Shown here in pieces: positions 1 through 8,940 of a stretch of 45,479 nucleotides of DNA. The DNA comes from Candidatus Geothermincola primus (GTDB lineage: Bacteria; Actinomycetota; Geothermincolia; Geothermincolales; Geothermincolaceae): the NCBI GenBank assembly GCA_015711725.1, contig JACVIX010000008.1, positions 1 to 45,479 of the forward strand, read 5' to 3'. A program made the position numbers and the translations under genes. Numbering within the stretch: the stretch's first letter is position 1; every line of letters starts with the position of its first letter. The notes beneath the pieces are model-generated. The model was not told the origin of the DNA. It was given only the letters and a program-made list of their open reading frames with translations, and made no database searches.

Positions 1-86
1 CGAATCCCTCGATCCTCTAACCAACCCGCCAAGGTTCGCGCGGTATTTACCGATTCCTTCTTATATATATTGGGGAGAATTCCCAC
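1..86 (-). CDS. nadK: NAD kinase, N-terminal fragment (cut by window edge)
   Basis: This gene is too short for the ORF track. Reading the minus strand from a GTG at 86-84 gives VGILPNIYKKESVNTARTLA followed by GWLEDRGI, open to the window edge. That matches the N-terminus of bacterial NAD kinase (a GI(V/L)-N beta strand followed by a helix ending in a W-L-x-x-x-G segment). NAD kinase phosphorylates NAD to NADP in the cytosol. The start overlaps the context of the tlyA stop (TAATGTG), so translational coupling is likely, and tlyA-nadK is a common gene pair in Gram-positive and actinobacterial genomes. An overlapping ATG in another frame stops after 13 codons and was discarded. The catalytic GGDGT motif lies outside the window, so the call rests on about 28 residues plus synteny. 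Confidence 0.66.
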   Translation of the reverse strand, partial: MGILPNIYKKESVNTARTLAGWLEDRGI

Positions 87-87
87 A

Positions 88-876
88 TTACGCATCTAAT
101 TCCCAAGCCTCCTCTATTATTTTTCTCCAATTCTCTCTATATTCCCCACCTCTCCCTCTGAAAAGAAGGAGAAAATATTCCAAATTACCGTCCGAACCCC
201 GAGGAAACGCTGGCGCGAATTCCGCAACCCGATACCCCAACTTCTCGCAGGTCGACATCACTTCTCCCACCACTTCGAAATGAACATGAATATCCCTAAC
301 TATCCCACCCTTGCCCACCTTTCCTCTTCCTGCCTCGAATTGGGGCTTGATCAAGGCGATTACCTTGGCATTCTCGGGCAATATATCCCGTAAGGGTTCC
401 AATATAAGTTTTATGGAGATGAAGGAGACGTCGATGGTAACTAGGTCTGGAGTGAAGGGCAACATCTCCTTCTTTAGATACCTGGCGTTCAGTCCCTCCA
501 GTACGAAGACCCGACGATCGTTTCTCAACCTCCAGTGTAAAAGACCCTTCCCTACGTCTAGAGCCACGACTCGTTCCACCCCTCTCTGCAGGAGGCAGTC
601 CGTGAACCCCCCAGTGGAAGAACCGATGTCCAGAACGCTTAAGCCTTTCACGGAAATATCCGCTCTCTCCAAGAACCCATCAAGTTTCAAGCCTCCCCTG
701 GAAACGAACTTGGGAGGATGAGAGATATTTACCTGAGTGCTTTCGTTAACTCGCAGGCTGGGTTTAATATTGCCTCCCCTACCCTGGACGACTACCTCCC
801 CAGCCATAATTGCTCTCTTTGCCTGCTCGCGGGTGGAGAAATATCCCTTTTCGACAAGGAACTGATCTAACCTCAT
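88..876 (-). CDS. tlyA: TlyA family rRNA 2'-O-methyltransferase / hemolysin-like protein
   Basis: A 262-aa protein of the usual TlyA length. Residues 1-60 form an S4 RNA-binding domain (RLDQFLVEKGYFSTREQAKR). From about residue 80 a FtsJ/RrmJ-like Rossmann methyltransferase follows, with the SAM-binding motif DIGSSTGGFTDCLLQRG, an acidic strand end (VALDVGKG) and the KPQFEAGR motif that supplies the catalytic lysine region. Characterised TlyA enzymes 2'-O-methylate 16S and 23S rRNA and affect sensitivity to capreomycin-type drugs. The haemolysin label is historical. The gene follows dxs by 35 nt on the same strand and precedes nadK, so it is probably the third gene of an xseB-dxs-tlyA-nadK operon. 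No clear Shine-Dalgarno is visible before the ATG at 876. Confidence 0.93.
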   Translation of the reverse strand: MRLDQFLVEKGYFSTREQAKRAIMAGEVVVQGRGGNIKPSLRVNESTQVNISHPPKFVSRGGLKLDGFLERADISVKGLSVLDIGSSTGGFTDCLLQRGVERVVALDVGKGLLHWRLRNDRRVFVLEGLNARYLKKEMLPFTPDLVTIDVSFISIKLILEPLRDILPENAKVIALIKPQFEAGRGKVGKGGIVRDIHVHFEVVGEVMSTCEKLGYRVAEFAPAFPRGSDGNLEYFLLLFRGRGGEYRENWRKIIEEAWELDA

Positions 877-911
877 ACTTTATTTCTAGGTATTTCTAAG
901 CCTCTTGGTTA

Positions 912-2801
912 TTACGCGATATGGGATGTTGAAAGAAGCCGCAAGACACTGGCTGAAATATTTTCGCTGTTTATCCCCAGTTCAGAATGGAGCTCCTTTA
1001 TTTTACCCTGTTCGATAAAGGAATCGGGCAGCCCATATTTGATAAGTTTGCAGCACAACCCTTGCTCTAGCAAGAAGTTGCCAACTTCTTCCCCAAACCC
1101 CCCCATTAATGCGTTATCTTCGATAGTAACCCATATGTCATGATTCCTGGAAAGTATCATTAATGTCTCGCGGTCCAGAGGTTTGACGAATCGCGCGTTC
1201 ACCACGGTGGGAACAATCCCCGCCCTCTCTTTGATAATCTTCCCAGCTTGAATCGCGTATTCCACCATGGGACCTACTCCTATCAAGCATAACTTCGAAC
1301 CCTCCTCGATTATCTGCGACTTGCCCGGGGGAATTTTTCTTGGGAGATCATCAACCCATTGTGAACTTCCTGCTCCTCGAGGATATCTGATAGCCACGGG
1401 TGAATTCAACTCTAGCGCGTACCAGAGCATATCCCTCAACTCCTCCTGGTTTCGAGGAGCCATGATTGTCATGTTGGGTATGGGCCTAAGGTAAGAGAGG
1501 TCAAAAGAGCCATGATGAGTGGGCCCATCCTCCCCAACTAAACCCGCGCGGTCGATAGCGAAGATGATTGGCAAATTCTGCAGACACACTTCCTGGACGA
1601 TCTGATCATATGCTCTCTGTAAAAACGTCGAATAAATGCATACCACGGGTCTGAGCCCATTCAAGGCTAATCCCGCGGCCAAGGTTACAGCATGTTGCTC
1701 CGCTATACCCACATCAAAGAAACGGTGTGGAAATTCTTTGGAGAAATCATTTAAGCCAGTCCCTAGGGACATAGCCGCGGTAATGGCCACTACCCTCCGA
1801 TCCCTCTTCGCAATGTTGCTGATAGTTCTACCAAAAACCTCAGTGAAGGTGGGTGTTTTCTTCTGGTTCGTTTTCCCGGTGGTGATAGCGAAAGGAGGCG
1901 TTCCGTGAAAAGTTTCGGGTCGTACCTCGGCATGCTGGTAACCCTTACCTTTGGTGGTTACCACATGGAGTAAAACCGGCCCATCGTAACCCTTAGCGAG
2001 CTGTAGGTCGTTTTCTAGAGCGTCGATATTATGCCCATCGATAGGACCGACGTATTTTATGCCCAATTCCTCGAAGATGAACTCCGGTATGAGGAAATTC
2101 TTAACCCGCTCCTTGAGATTATGGATTAACTGACTGGTCCTGTCTCCCACCATAGGAAAGCCCTCAATTATGCTCTTTATGTCCTTTTTCAGATGTACAT
2201 AAGCTGGATTCAGGCGTAGTTGACTCAGATGTACCGACAATGCCCCCACATTCTTAGAGATGGACATGCCGTTGTCATTAAGCACTAGAATAACATGAGC
2301 TCCCATTTGGCCCATTTGATTGAGGGCTTCGTAAGCCAATCCCCCGGTAAGAGCTCCATCCCCCACCACCGCTACCACTTGGAAATCTTGGCTGAGATAT
2401 TCCCTAGCGAGAGCAAAGGCTAAGGCGTAACTTATGGAAGTGCTGGCGTGCCCTGCATCGACAACGTCGTGTTCGCTCTCCGACCTTCTAGTAAAACCGC
2501 AGATACCATCCCTTGTCCGGAGGCTATCGAAGCTCTTGTTTCTTCCCGTGATGATCTTATGGGCATAAGCCTGATGGCTCACATCCCAAATTATCTTATC
2601 TCGGGGGCTATCAAAAACCCTATGAAGGGCAATAGCCAATTCTACTGCGCCTAGGCTAGAGGCGAGATGCCCTCCTCGTCTGGCGGTGACCTCAATTATG
2701 CGTTGCCTGATCTCTTGGGAGAGTAGGTGTAGCTCTTCCCGGGAGAGATTTTTTAAATCAGCCGGGCCGGATATTTTATCTAGAATTCGAGATCTATCCA
2801 T
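912..2801 (-). CDS. dxs: 1-deoxy-D-xylulose-5-phosphate synthase
   Basis: This enzyme makes DXP from pyruvate and glyceraldehyde 3-phosphate, the first step of the MEP isoprenoid pathway, and uses thiamine diphosphate. The length (629 aa) is typical. The N-terminal half has the TPP/Mg motif GDGALTGG...NDN (about residues 147-181), the central part has FFDVGIAEQHAVTLAAGLA with the catalytic Glu-His region, and DRAGLVGEDGPTHHG is diagnostic of DXS. The C-terminal transketolase domain follows. The ATG at 2801 is preceded by AGGAAAT about 6 nt upstream and lies 14 nt after the xseB stop. The DXP product feeds isoprenoid and thiamine/pyridoxal synthesis. The phytoene-desaturase-like gene near 35 kb is a possible downstream user, though not linked by position. 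Confidence 0.97.
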   Translation of the reverse strand: MDRSRILDKISGPADLKNLSREELHLLSQEIRQRIIEVTARRGGHLASSLGAVELAIALHRVFDSPRDKIIWDVSHQAYAHKIITGRNKSFDSLRTRDGICGFTRRSESEHDVVDAGHASTSISYALAFALAREYLSQDFQVVAVVGDGALTGGLAYEALNQMGQMGAHVILVLNDNGMSISKNVGALSVHLSQLRLNPAYVHLKKDIKSIIEGFPMVGDRTSQLIHNLKERVKNFLIPEFIFEELGIKYVGPIDGHNIDALENDLQLAKGYDGPVLLHVVTTKGKGYQHAEVRPETFHGTPPFAITTGKTNQKKTPTFTEVFGRTISNIAKRDRRVVAITAAMSLGTGLNDFSKEFPHRFFDVGIAEQHAVTLAAGLALNGLRPVVCIYSTFLQRAYDQIVQEVCLQNLPIIFAIDRAGLVGEDGPTHHGSFDLSYLRPIPNMTIMAPRNQEELRDMLWYALELNSPVAIRYPRGAGSSQWVDDLPRKIPPGKSQIIEEGSKLCLIGVGPMVEYAIQAGKIIKERAGIVPTVVNARFVKPLDRETLMILSRNHDIWVTIEDNALMGGFGEEVGNFLLEQGLCCKLIKYGLPDSFIEQGKIKELHSELGINSENISASVLRLLSTSHIA

Positions 2802-2815
2802 GGGAAATTTCCTAT

Positions 2816-2986
2816 CTACTCACTGAGAAGATCCTGACAACGCTCCACCTGAAATAGGGCTTTCTCGATTAGCTCGATCCTCTCATCTTCATCGACGTTT
2901 TCGTCCTTAAGCCGATCCAACAGCCATCTCAGCCTTTTCAATGCGAGTGTCAAATCATCATTTTTTCCGTCAAATTCCTCATACAT
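2816..2986 (-). CDS. xseB: Exodeoxyribonuclease VII small subunit
   Basis: This 56-aa gene was missed by the ORF track because of its size. The translation starts MYEEFDGKNDDLTLALKRLR and continues with an acidic linker, an ERIELIEKALFQVERC helix and LLSE before a TAG. This two-helix pattern (a first helix with L..L..L, an acidic turn, a second helix ending in V-x-x-C) is the XseB family fold. The family is usually 60-80 aa, so this copy is short. XseB partners the catalytic XseA in single-strand DNA degradation. XseA is normally encoded directly upstream but is not in this window: the upstream gene is divergent. The 14-nt gap to dxs indicates co-transcription, and an xseB-dxs pairing is common. 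Identification is by length, pattern and context. Confidence 0.72.
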   Translation of the reverse strand: MYEEFDGKNDDLTLALKRLRWLLDRLKDENVDEDERIELIEKALFQVERCQDLLSE

Positions 2987-3183
2987 CTAACGAATATTCC
3001 TTCGTTACATCCTTATTTCGGCAAAATCTCGCTTTCTATAATCCTACTGCAAATCTCCGATCATTAACAATTCAATTATAAAAGAAGTTGCCATAGAGCT
3101 AAAACCATCTTAATGGGGTGCACTTTTATTTATCATCAGTTTTTAATAATATAGAAAATACTATTCGGCAGTTTCCAGAACTA

Positions 3184-3220
3184 TTAGGATTATCCCGAAC
3201 TTTTTAGGAGAATCCCGAAC
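3184..3220 (+). repeat. Two 17-bp direct repeats overlapping the ribosome binding site
   Basis: TTAGGATTATCCCGAAC (3184-3200) and TTAGGAGAATCCCGAAC (3204-3220) are direct repeats with a 20-bp period and two mismatches. They end exactly at the GTG start of the downstream membrane glycosyltransferase gene. The second copy contains the AGGAG Shine-Dalgarno. The region 2987-3220 is the divergent promoter region between xseB-dxs and this gene. It is AT-rich, with no other gene visible. Confidence 0.6.
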
Positions 3221-4600
3221 GTGCCAAGGCGTAAGAATTTGGTTCCCAGCCTTCTCATAATATTTAGTTTAGCTAGTTATCTCTTTATGGCTATCTTAGC
3301 CCTCTCCCCTTTCCCCGTGATCGGTAAGATCTCTCCATTGCAGCCAGCGTTGCAAAAAAACGATTTCACCAGAAGTCTTTTAGGCGTTTTTCAGCTTAAT
3401 ACCAGGAATTATGCAAAATTGGTCTCCATGGGAATAGCAACCATGGCGGTTATATGGATCCTATATTTTATCCTTATTTATCAGATAACCAGAAAAGGCC
3501 TGCGCCTCCGTCTCCGAAGCCTTGTTCTTATCGCGGGGGCATGTTGCCTTTTCGTCACGCTGTCACCGCCAATTCTTTCTCGGGATATCTTTTCCATGAT
3601 CTTTTACGGGAAAATTGGGAGCTTTTATGACCTCAATCCCTACTTGGTGAAGCCCCAATATTTTATCAGCGATCCCATGTTGGCTTTAATCTCCACAAAC
3701 TGGAAAAACACCGGAATGGTCTATGGCCCCCTCGCGGGAATGATCTGCAGTTTCTCTTTTATGCTTTGGGGCCATAATATCGTGGCCAACGTCATCTTTT
3801 TAAAATCGTTGATGACCATAGCGCACTTATTCAATATATACCTTATTTACAAGATTAAGAATATCGGAGAAGAAAACAATCCTAATCCAGGATTAGCTAT
3901 TTATGCCCTCAACCCCCTGGTCATACTGCATTCTGCCGGAGGAGGCCATTTCGACGTGCTCATGATGACCTTGGTGCTTCTGGCACTTCTTCGCTACGAA
4001 CAAAAGAGGGACTGGGACTCGTTTGCATTGCTGATTCTCGCCTCAACCCTTAAATACGTTACCATTCTGCCCGCATTCACGCTAGTGATTTTTCAGCTAA
4101 GAAAGAGATATGCCCTTAGGGATAAGGTTAATTTGATTATCGCTTATTTTGTCATAGCTCTTATCGTCATCGTCGCTCTTTATTATCCGTACTTCAGCAG
4201 TACCACAATATTCAAGCCTCTTTTCGCCAATATGAAATTGGTAAACGTGGTAAGCGTGGGTTTTGTAATAAGAAAAACGTTGCAATATCTCCTCATGCTG
4301 CTGTTAGTTCACTCTGGTATTGCTTCCGACATTTCAAATATAGCGACTGCCGTTGTGCTCATCTCCGCCTTTATTCTTCTCATATATTACATTTTGAAGG
4401 ATAACGATAAGGACGAGGAGATGGGCAAGATATGGCTGCTCTCCCTTACCTCTTTGCTCTTCACCTTGAGTTATTTGCTACCCTGGTATTTTATTTGGAT
4501 AATTGCTTTAATTCCCTTTAGGAAATGGGATCGCTATAACTGGCTTTTATTTGGCCTCACTGTTATCGGGTTTGCGCTTGCCGCGGATATATGGCTGTGA
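3221..4600 (+). CDS. Polytopic membrane glycosyltransferase, GT87/mannosyltransferase-like
   Basis: A 459-aa, very hydrophobic protein with roughly ten or more predicted membrane segments. The loop after the third hydrophobic stretch carries SRDIFSMIFYGKIGSFYDLNPY (Asp at about residue 122), which resembles the acidic first-loop motif of GT-C polyprenol-phosphate-dependent mannosyl/arabinosyltransferases. Further on come YGPLAG, a NPL.I.....GHFD segment and a C-terminal LPWYFIW motif, all typical of the GT87/DUF2029-type family. Such enzymes transfer sugars from polyprenyl-phosphate donors on the outer face of the membrane. The acceptor cannot be deduced. The start is GTG with AGGAG 10 nt upstream, inside a direct repeat. 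It is transcribed divergently from dxs. The family call is from motif pattern only. Confidence 0.68.
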   Translation: MPRRKNLVPSLLIIFSLASYLFMAILALSPFPVIGKISPLQPALQKNDFTRSLLGVFQLNTRNYAKLVSMGIATMAVIWILYFILIYQITRKGLRLRLRSLVLIAGACCLFVTLSPPILSRDIFSMIFYGKIGSFYDLNPYLVKPQYFISDPMLALISTNWKNTGMVYGPLAGMICSFSFMLWGHNIVANVIFLKSLMTIAHLFNIYLIYKIKNIGEENNPNPGLAIYALNPLVILHSAGGGHFDVLMMTLVLLALLRYEQKRDWDSFALLILASTLKYVTILPAFTLVIFQLRKRYALRDKVNLIIAYFVIALIVIVALYYPYFSSTTIFKPLFANMKLVNVVSVGFVIRKTLQYLLMLLLVHSGIASDISNIATAVVLISAFILLIYYILKDNDKDEEMGKIWLLSLTSLLFTLSYLLPWYFIWIIALIPFRKWDRYNWLLFGLTVIGFALAADIWL

Positions 4601-4816
4601 GAAGGTATTTGACAAACTTTTGTTTAATCAATTGTTGAAAATAATTTCTCTGCCCGTCGAAGATCGGAGCCGGTTTCCGCAAAATGTGACAGAAGGGTTA
4701 GATCGCTGCCTATGGAAGAAAGGATGGATGCCCAGCCGCTTTCCGTCTCAGAGGAGATATTGATCTTTGAGGACGGCAAGGATCATGCCGTATCTTCAAG
4801 CCATCGTAGGAAAGAG

Positions 4817-5983
4817 ATGAATATGATGGCTCATGTACGGAGGATTTCCGAGGTCATTGGAAGTAGGCCCTCCGCTAGCTCTTCGGAAATCGCGGCGGCG
4901 AGATACGTCAAGAGGGAATTTCAACGACTGGGCTTGGATCCCCAGGAACAGAATTTCATATCCCGCAGACATGCTGAACCCTCGCTACTCTTCTCGTATC
5001 TTCTTGTAATAATAGCTGTGGTTCTTCTGCCTAGACATCCCTTGATTTTCTTTGTGGTTTTCTTGATGGGCTTCCTTCTATGCCTTCTTGAATATATGGG
5101 TAGAAGGCCATTGGGATTCTTCCAGTGGAGATATAAGTCGAAAAATATAGTGCTCAAGATATCACCCTTTAAATCGGTTGATAAGAAGGTCGTCTTACTG
5201 AGTCATTTAGACACTCCTAAAGTGGCGTTTTATCACAGGGGTATTCCGGAGCGGATATTCGGCGTATTCGTTCTGGCCAACTTTATATCTCTTTGCTTGC
5301 TCTTTATGGAGATGATCACCCTTATTGCTGCCATCATCTTGAGAGTTGAAAAATCTATCATTGACGCCCTATGGTATATTGCTATTCTTTTAACTGTCCC
5401 ATCTTTCTTCCCCTTTTTGTTTATTTTAATAAAATTTATAATGCGTAAATACTCAATTGGGGCCAATGACGACACCTCGGGATTGGCGATACTATTGAAT
5501 CTCGCCGCACACTATTCCAAGAGGTCCTTGATCAACACCGAACTTTGGCTTGTAGCTCTGGGGAGCGAGGAAGCTGGCTCTATTGGGCTGAAAAGATTCC
5601 TGAGAAAATACGGCGATGACTTGAAGGGGGCATTCTTCATCTACATCGATGCCGTGGGGATGGGTTCTCCGATCTATTACCGTTATGAGGGAATGATCCT
5701 ACCCTTCCGAGCGAACAAAAAACTGACCAAGTTAGCGGAAAAGGTTAAAACATTACATGCCCAGTTGCAAGCATCAGCGGTTCGTAGAAGATATTCACTT
5801 ACCTCATCTTACTGGTTAGTTTCCAGAGGAAAGCGGGCTATAACCATCAGCTCAAAAGGGAAGAGCTCTGGAACACACATCATAGGGACTGATGATTATC
5901 AAAGCTTGGACCCCAAAGGCTTACGGAAGGCCTATGAATTTACCCGATACCTGGTGGAAAATATAGATCGCATGGACATTTAA
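4817..5983 (+). CDS. Membrane-embedded M28-family metallopeptidase
   Basis: The protein starts with an M28-like N-terminal helix (ARYVKREFQRLGL). Hydrophobic membrane segments then interrupt it: a pair after EPSLLF, one at FGVFVLANF and one at LWYIAILLTVPSFF. The zinc-site motifs appear in M28 order: LLSHLDTPK (His/Asp), GANDDTSG (bridging Asp), LGSEEAGSIG (catalytic Glu then Glu ligand), YIDAVGMG (Asp) and SSGTHIIGTDDY (final His). A zinc aminopeptidase acting at the membrane is inferred, with unknown substrate. The ORF track opens at 4712. I prefer the ATG at 4817 because AGGAAAG lies just upstream and the protein then begins at the family's usual N-terminus. The 111-216 nt after the glycosyltransferase gene hold nothing recognisable. 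Confidence 0.8.
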   Translation: MNMMAHVRRISEVIGSRPSASSSEIAAARYVKREFQRLGLDPQEQNFISRRHAEPSLLFSYLLVIIAVVLLPRHPLIFFVVFLMGFLLCLLEYMGRRPLGFFQWRYKSKNIVLKISPFKSVDKKVVLLSHLDTPKVAFYHRGIPERIFGVFVLANFISLCLLFMEMITLIAAIILRVEKSIIDALWYIAILLTVPSFFPFLFILIKFIMRKYSIGANDDTSGLAILLNLAAHYSKRSLINTELWLVALGSEEAGSIGLKRFLRKYGDDLKGAFFIYIDAVGMGSPIYYRYEGMILPFRANKKLTKLAEKVKTLHAQLQASAVRRRYSLTSSYWLVSRGKRAITISSKGKSSGTHIIGTDDYQSLDPKGLRKAYEFTRYLVENIDRMDI

Positions 5984-6023
5984 CCCATTGTCAATTCTAT
6001 ATATTTTCTCACTCGCCTAAGCG

Positions 6024-6569
6024 TCAGCCAACGGCATAGGAGCGGGTCTTCAGTCTTATTAATTTTCCCCTAACCCTTATTCCGCAACGCTTTCCCAGCA
6101 AACCTATACAGCAAAATAACGCTAATACATAAAGAATAGCGAGGGAATTCCGTAAGTTAACGGGTTGGTAGGCAAAGCCGATGTAGATAGTCAATGGCTT
6201 ACCGATAATGGCATTGACAATATTTTGGGTCGCAAGATTGGATAATGCATAACAAAGGAAAGACAAAGACCCCCAAAGGATGGCTCGCTCGGGACTGAAC
6301 CTCCCAAAAAGCAAGGGGGGGAGGAGCACCAGGAATATCCCTGTGGCGGTTAAGGCCACTAGAAACGCCATAGAAGAAGCACCATATACCTGTTTTTCGA
6401 AGTGGTTACTTAAAAATGGTGTGAAGAGATATCGATCGAGAAAAAAAAGGAGAAAGTAATAGAAGCTAATAGAAGCGCAACCTCTCAAATAATTTTTCGT
6501 GGTAGCGTGCTTCCTCCCCCCCTCGCCCTTAATTCCCGATCTCTTGTGTTTCGCTATACTTTTGTTCAT
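6024..6569 (-). CDS. Small polytopic membrane protein of unknown function
   Basis: I do not recognise this 181-aa protein. A basic N-terminus (about 28 residues rich in K/R/H) is followed by four hydrophobic segments: ISFYYFLLFFLDRYLF, MAFLVALTATGIFLVLLPP, LWGSLSFLCYALSNLA and LAILYVLALFCCIGLLG. The C-terminus is basic. The ATG overlaps the stop of the YjbQ-family gene by 4 nt (ATGA), so the two are translationally coupled. No catalytic motif is visible. Confidence 0.6.
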   Translation of the reverse strand: MNKSIAKHKRSGIKGEGGRKHATTKNYLRGCASISFYYFLLFFLDRYLFTPFLSNHFEKQVYGASSMAFLVALTATGIFLVLLPPLLFGRFSPERAILWGSLSFLCYALSNLATQNIVNAIIGKPLTIYIGFAYQPVNLRNSLAILYVLALFCCIGLLGKRCGIRVRGKLIRLKTRSYAVG

Positions 6570-6985
6570 TCACCAATAATCTGGAGGATAACTTCTCTCT
6601 GTCTGGGGCGATTGTCGAAATCGACGAAAACGATCTGTTGCCATGTTCCCAGCAGGAGTTCTTTTCCCCTGAAGGGCACTGTAAGGGATGCTCCCAACAA
6701 TGAGGCCCTTATGTGGGCGTGACCATTGCCATCGTGCCATCTGCGATCATGCTGATAATTAAGTCTCCTGGGAGCCCAACGCTCCCAGGCCTCCTGAAAG
6801 TCTTTCACCAATCCTGGCTCATATTCTATGGTGGTAAGCCCCCCCGTTGCTCCAGGAACGAAAATGACCACTGCCCCATCGGATATCTTTGTTTCTTTAA
6901 TCTTCTTTTGAACCCAATCGGTGATTTCTATAATGTCACAATCCCCTCTAGTGCTGAAACGAATGTTTGTGGTCTCTACTGCCAT
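6566..6985 (-). CDS. YjbQ/UPF0047 family protein (secondary thiamine-phosphate synthase-like)
   Basis: A 139-aa protein of the family's normal length. The characteristic signatures are present: the PGATGGLTTIEYEP segment (equivalent to the THTTAG strand of the family), then HDRRWHDGNGHAHIRASLLG, which carries the conserved histidines, and a C-terminal GTWQQIVFVDFDNRPRQR strand pair. E. coli YjbQ has weak thiamine-phosphate synthase activity, and the true role of the family is uncertain. It is first in a two-gene unit with the membrane protein (4-nt overlap). It lies 15 nt downstream of the ACT-domain gene on the same strand, so it may be read through from the paaK promoter. Confidence 0.88.
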   Translation of the reverse strand: MAVETTNIRFSTRGDCDIIEITDWVQKKIKETKISDGAVVIFVPGATGGLTTIEYEPGLVKDFQEAWERWAPRRLNYQHDRRWHDGNGHAHIRASLLGASLTVPFRGKELLLGTWQQIVFVDFDNRPRQREVILQIIGE

Positions 6986-7000
6986 CTCTCCCCCAAAATT

Positions 7001-7432
7001 TTACAATTTATAAACATCCTCTCCCTGCATCACGACGAATCCGGCTCGCTGAATCGCTTCTATCCCTTTTTCCAGATCTTCTATCCGGAAGACCACGATA
7101 GCGCTTTCGCCACTTTTTTCCACAAAGCAATAGAGATACTCTATGTTCATGCGTTCTTGATATAGCGATTGGAGAACCTGGGCTAGGCCTCCTGGCTTAT
7201 CGGGCACTTCCACGGCTATAACCTCCGTTTCGCTTACCGTAAAGCCTTCGTTGGAAAGGGCCCGTGTGGCTTCATCTGGCTGGTTTACGATCAGCCGTAA
7301 AACCCCATAGTCAGCCGTCTCGGCGATAGAAAGAGCCCTTATATTTACATTGTGTCTGGCTAGGCAATCGCATACTTCGTACAAACGGCCCGACTTGTTT
7401 TCTAAGAATACCGATATCTGTTTAACCTTCAT
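7001..7432 (-). CDS. Tandem ACT-domain regulatory protein
   Basis: A 143-aa protein made of two ACT domains: residues 1-68 start KVKQISVFLENKSGRLYEVC, and residues 72-140 start VIAVEVPDKPGGLAQVLQSL. ACT domains bind amino acids. Two-ACT proteins of this type commonly sit beside phenylacetate-CoA-ligase-family genes and indolepyruvate oxidoreductases in anaerobes, and here it follows such a gene by 16 nt. A role in sensing an aromatic or other amino acid for the neighbouring acyl-CoA ligase is inference from context. Confidence 0.85.
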   Translation of the reverse strand: MKVKQISVFLENKSGRLYEVCDCLARHNVNIRALSIAETADYGVLRLIVNQPDEATRALSNEGFTVSETEVIAVEVPDKPGGLAQVLQSLYQERMNIEYLYCFVEKSGESAIVVFRIEDLEKGIEAIQRAGFVVMQGEDVYKL

Positions 7433-7448
7433 CGCCTTCTCACCCCAT

Positions 7449-8747
7449 CTATATTTTCCTTTTGTCTATAACCCTTAAGGCCTTCCCCTCACTCCTCTGG
7501 ATGGATTTGGGTTCCATCAGCCTGACCTTCACGGATACGCCTAAGTAGCTCTGTACCTCATCCTGTATGCGACGTTCCAACTCCTCCAACTTTTTAATTT
7601 CGTCCGAAAAGACATCCGGGGTTACCTCCACCTGGACTTCCAGTATATCCAGGCTTCCCACCCTATCCACCACTATCTGATAATGTGGCGTCAACCCGGG
7701 TATCTGCATGATTACCATCTCTATCTGGGATGGGAAAACGTTGACCCCTCTGATTATTAGCATGTCGTCCGTCCTTCCGGTAACCCTGCCCATGCGCACA
7801 TGTGTCCTACCACATGGACATGGGGAAATGTCCAGGTGAGTGATATCGCGAGTTCTGTATCTTAAAAGAGAGAGGGCCTCTTTATTTATATTGGTCAATA
7901 CCAATTCTCCCTCTTGTCCGGGAGGCAACGTCCTTCCGGTCGTGGGGTCGATTATCTCGGGAATAAACGAATCTTCGAAGATATGGGCGCCCGCTTTTTC
8001 TTGGCATTCGATGGAAACCCCAGGTCCGATTATCTCGGATAACCCATAGATATCTATTGCGGAAAGGTTCAGTCTCTCTTCTATCTCCTTTCTCATCTCC
8101 TCCGACCAGGGTTCCGCCCCGAAAATACCAGATTTCAACCTGGTATCTTTTGGGGATATCTGCATCTCCTCCATAACCTCGGCGATATTGAGGGCGTAAG
8201 AGGGGGTGCAGCACAGAATGGTGGTGCCAAAATCCACCATCAACCTTACCTGCCTCTTGGTGTTCCCCCCCGACATGGGTACCACCGTGGCGCCCAGCAA
8301 TTCCGCCCCATAGTGTAGGCCTAAGCCGCCGGTGAAAAGCCCATATCCATATGCAACCTGAACGACGTCATCCGGGGTGCCCATGGCCGCCACGATTGTT
8401 CTCGCCACCAGGTCAGCCCATACCTGGATATCCTTAGCGGTATATCCCACCACCGTGGGTTTTCCGGTGGTGCCCGATGAGGCATGTATTCTTATTATTT
8501 CTCGCATGGGCACTGCGAAGAGCCCGAAGGGATAATTGTCTCTTAGATCGTCCTTGGTGGTGAAAGGGAGCTTTTCCAAGTCGCTTAGTTCCTTAATATC
8601 TCCAGGCTCGCAACCTGCTTCCTTCAGCTTCTTCCGGTAAAAGGGAACGTTATCATAAAGATTGGCCACCGTGGTTTTCAACCTTGAGAGCTTGAGCGCT
8701 TCCAATTCCTCTCTATCCAGGACTTCCACGGGATTGAAATATTGCAT
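7449..8747 (-). CDS. Phenylacetate-CoA ligase family (PaaK-like) adenylate-forming enzyme
   Basis: A 432-aa ANL-superfamily enzyme of typical PaaK length. The P-loop [16 protein letters not shown] is at about residue 88. [20 protein letters not shown] and [11 protein letters not shown] follow, then [16 protein letters not shown] (the A5-type motif), YRTRD with the hinge Asp, and a C-terminal domain with [20 protein letters not shown]. It activates an aryl or acyl acid with ATP and CoA. Phenylacetate or indoleacetate released from aromatic amino acids by 2-oxoacid oxidoreductases is the usual substrate in anaerobes. Some members are annotated as coenzyme F390 synthetase, so substrate specificity is open. 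A strong AGGAGGTGA precedes the ATG. No indolepyruvate oxidoreductase genes are in the window. Confidence 0.88.
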   Translation of the reverse strand: MQYFNPVEVLDREELEALKLSRLKTTVANLYDNVPFYRKKLKEAGCEPGDIKELSDLEKLPFTTKDDLRDNYPFGLFAVPMREIIRIHASSGTTGKPTVVGYTAKDIQVWADLVARTIVAAMGTPDDVVQVAYGYGLFTGGLGLHYGAELLGATVVPMSGGNTKRQVRLMVDFGTTILCCTPSYALNIAEVMEEMQISPKDTRLKSGIFGAEPWSEEMRKEIEERLNLSAIDIYGLSEIIGPGVSIECQEKAGAHIFEDSFIPEIIDPTTGRTLPPGQEGELVLTNINKEALSLLRYRTRDITHLDISPCPCGRTHVRMGRVTGRTDDMLIIRGVNVFPSQIEMVIMQIPGLTPHYQIVVDRVGSLDILEVQVEVTPDVFSDEIKKLEELERRIQDEVQSYLGVSVKVRLMEPKSIQRSEGKALRVIDKRKI

Positions 8748-8940
8748 GAGTTCACCTCCTCGTGAAGCTTCATCCAGAATAATCTATATTTTAACACAAA
8801 GTAACAGTTCGCAATCTCAGAAATGCGGTCAGATTTAACTAAAAGGGGAATGGCCACCATTATATCTTTTCCCTCACAATATAGAAAATTAGGTTTCACT
8901 CAAACCCTCAAATTCATTGGGTTCATTAGATTGATAATCC

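Noticed and set aside
4601-4816. Small ORF between the glycosyltransferase and the M28 peptidase
   Set aside because: ORF 4551-4763 is an overlapping frame of both neighbours, with no start signal or family pattern.
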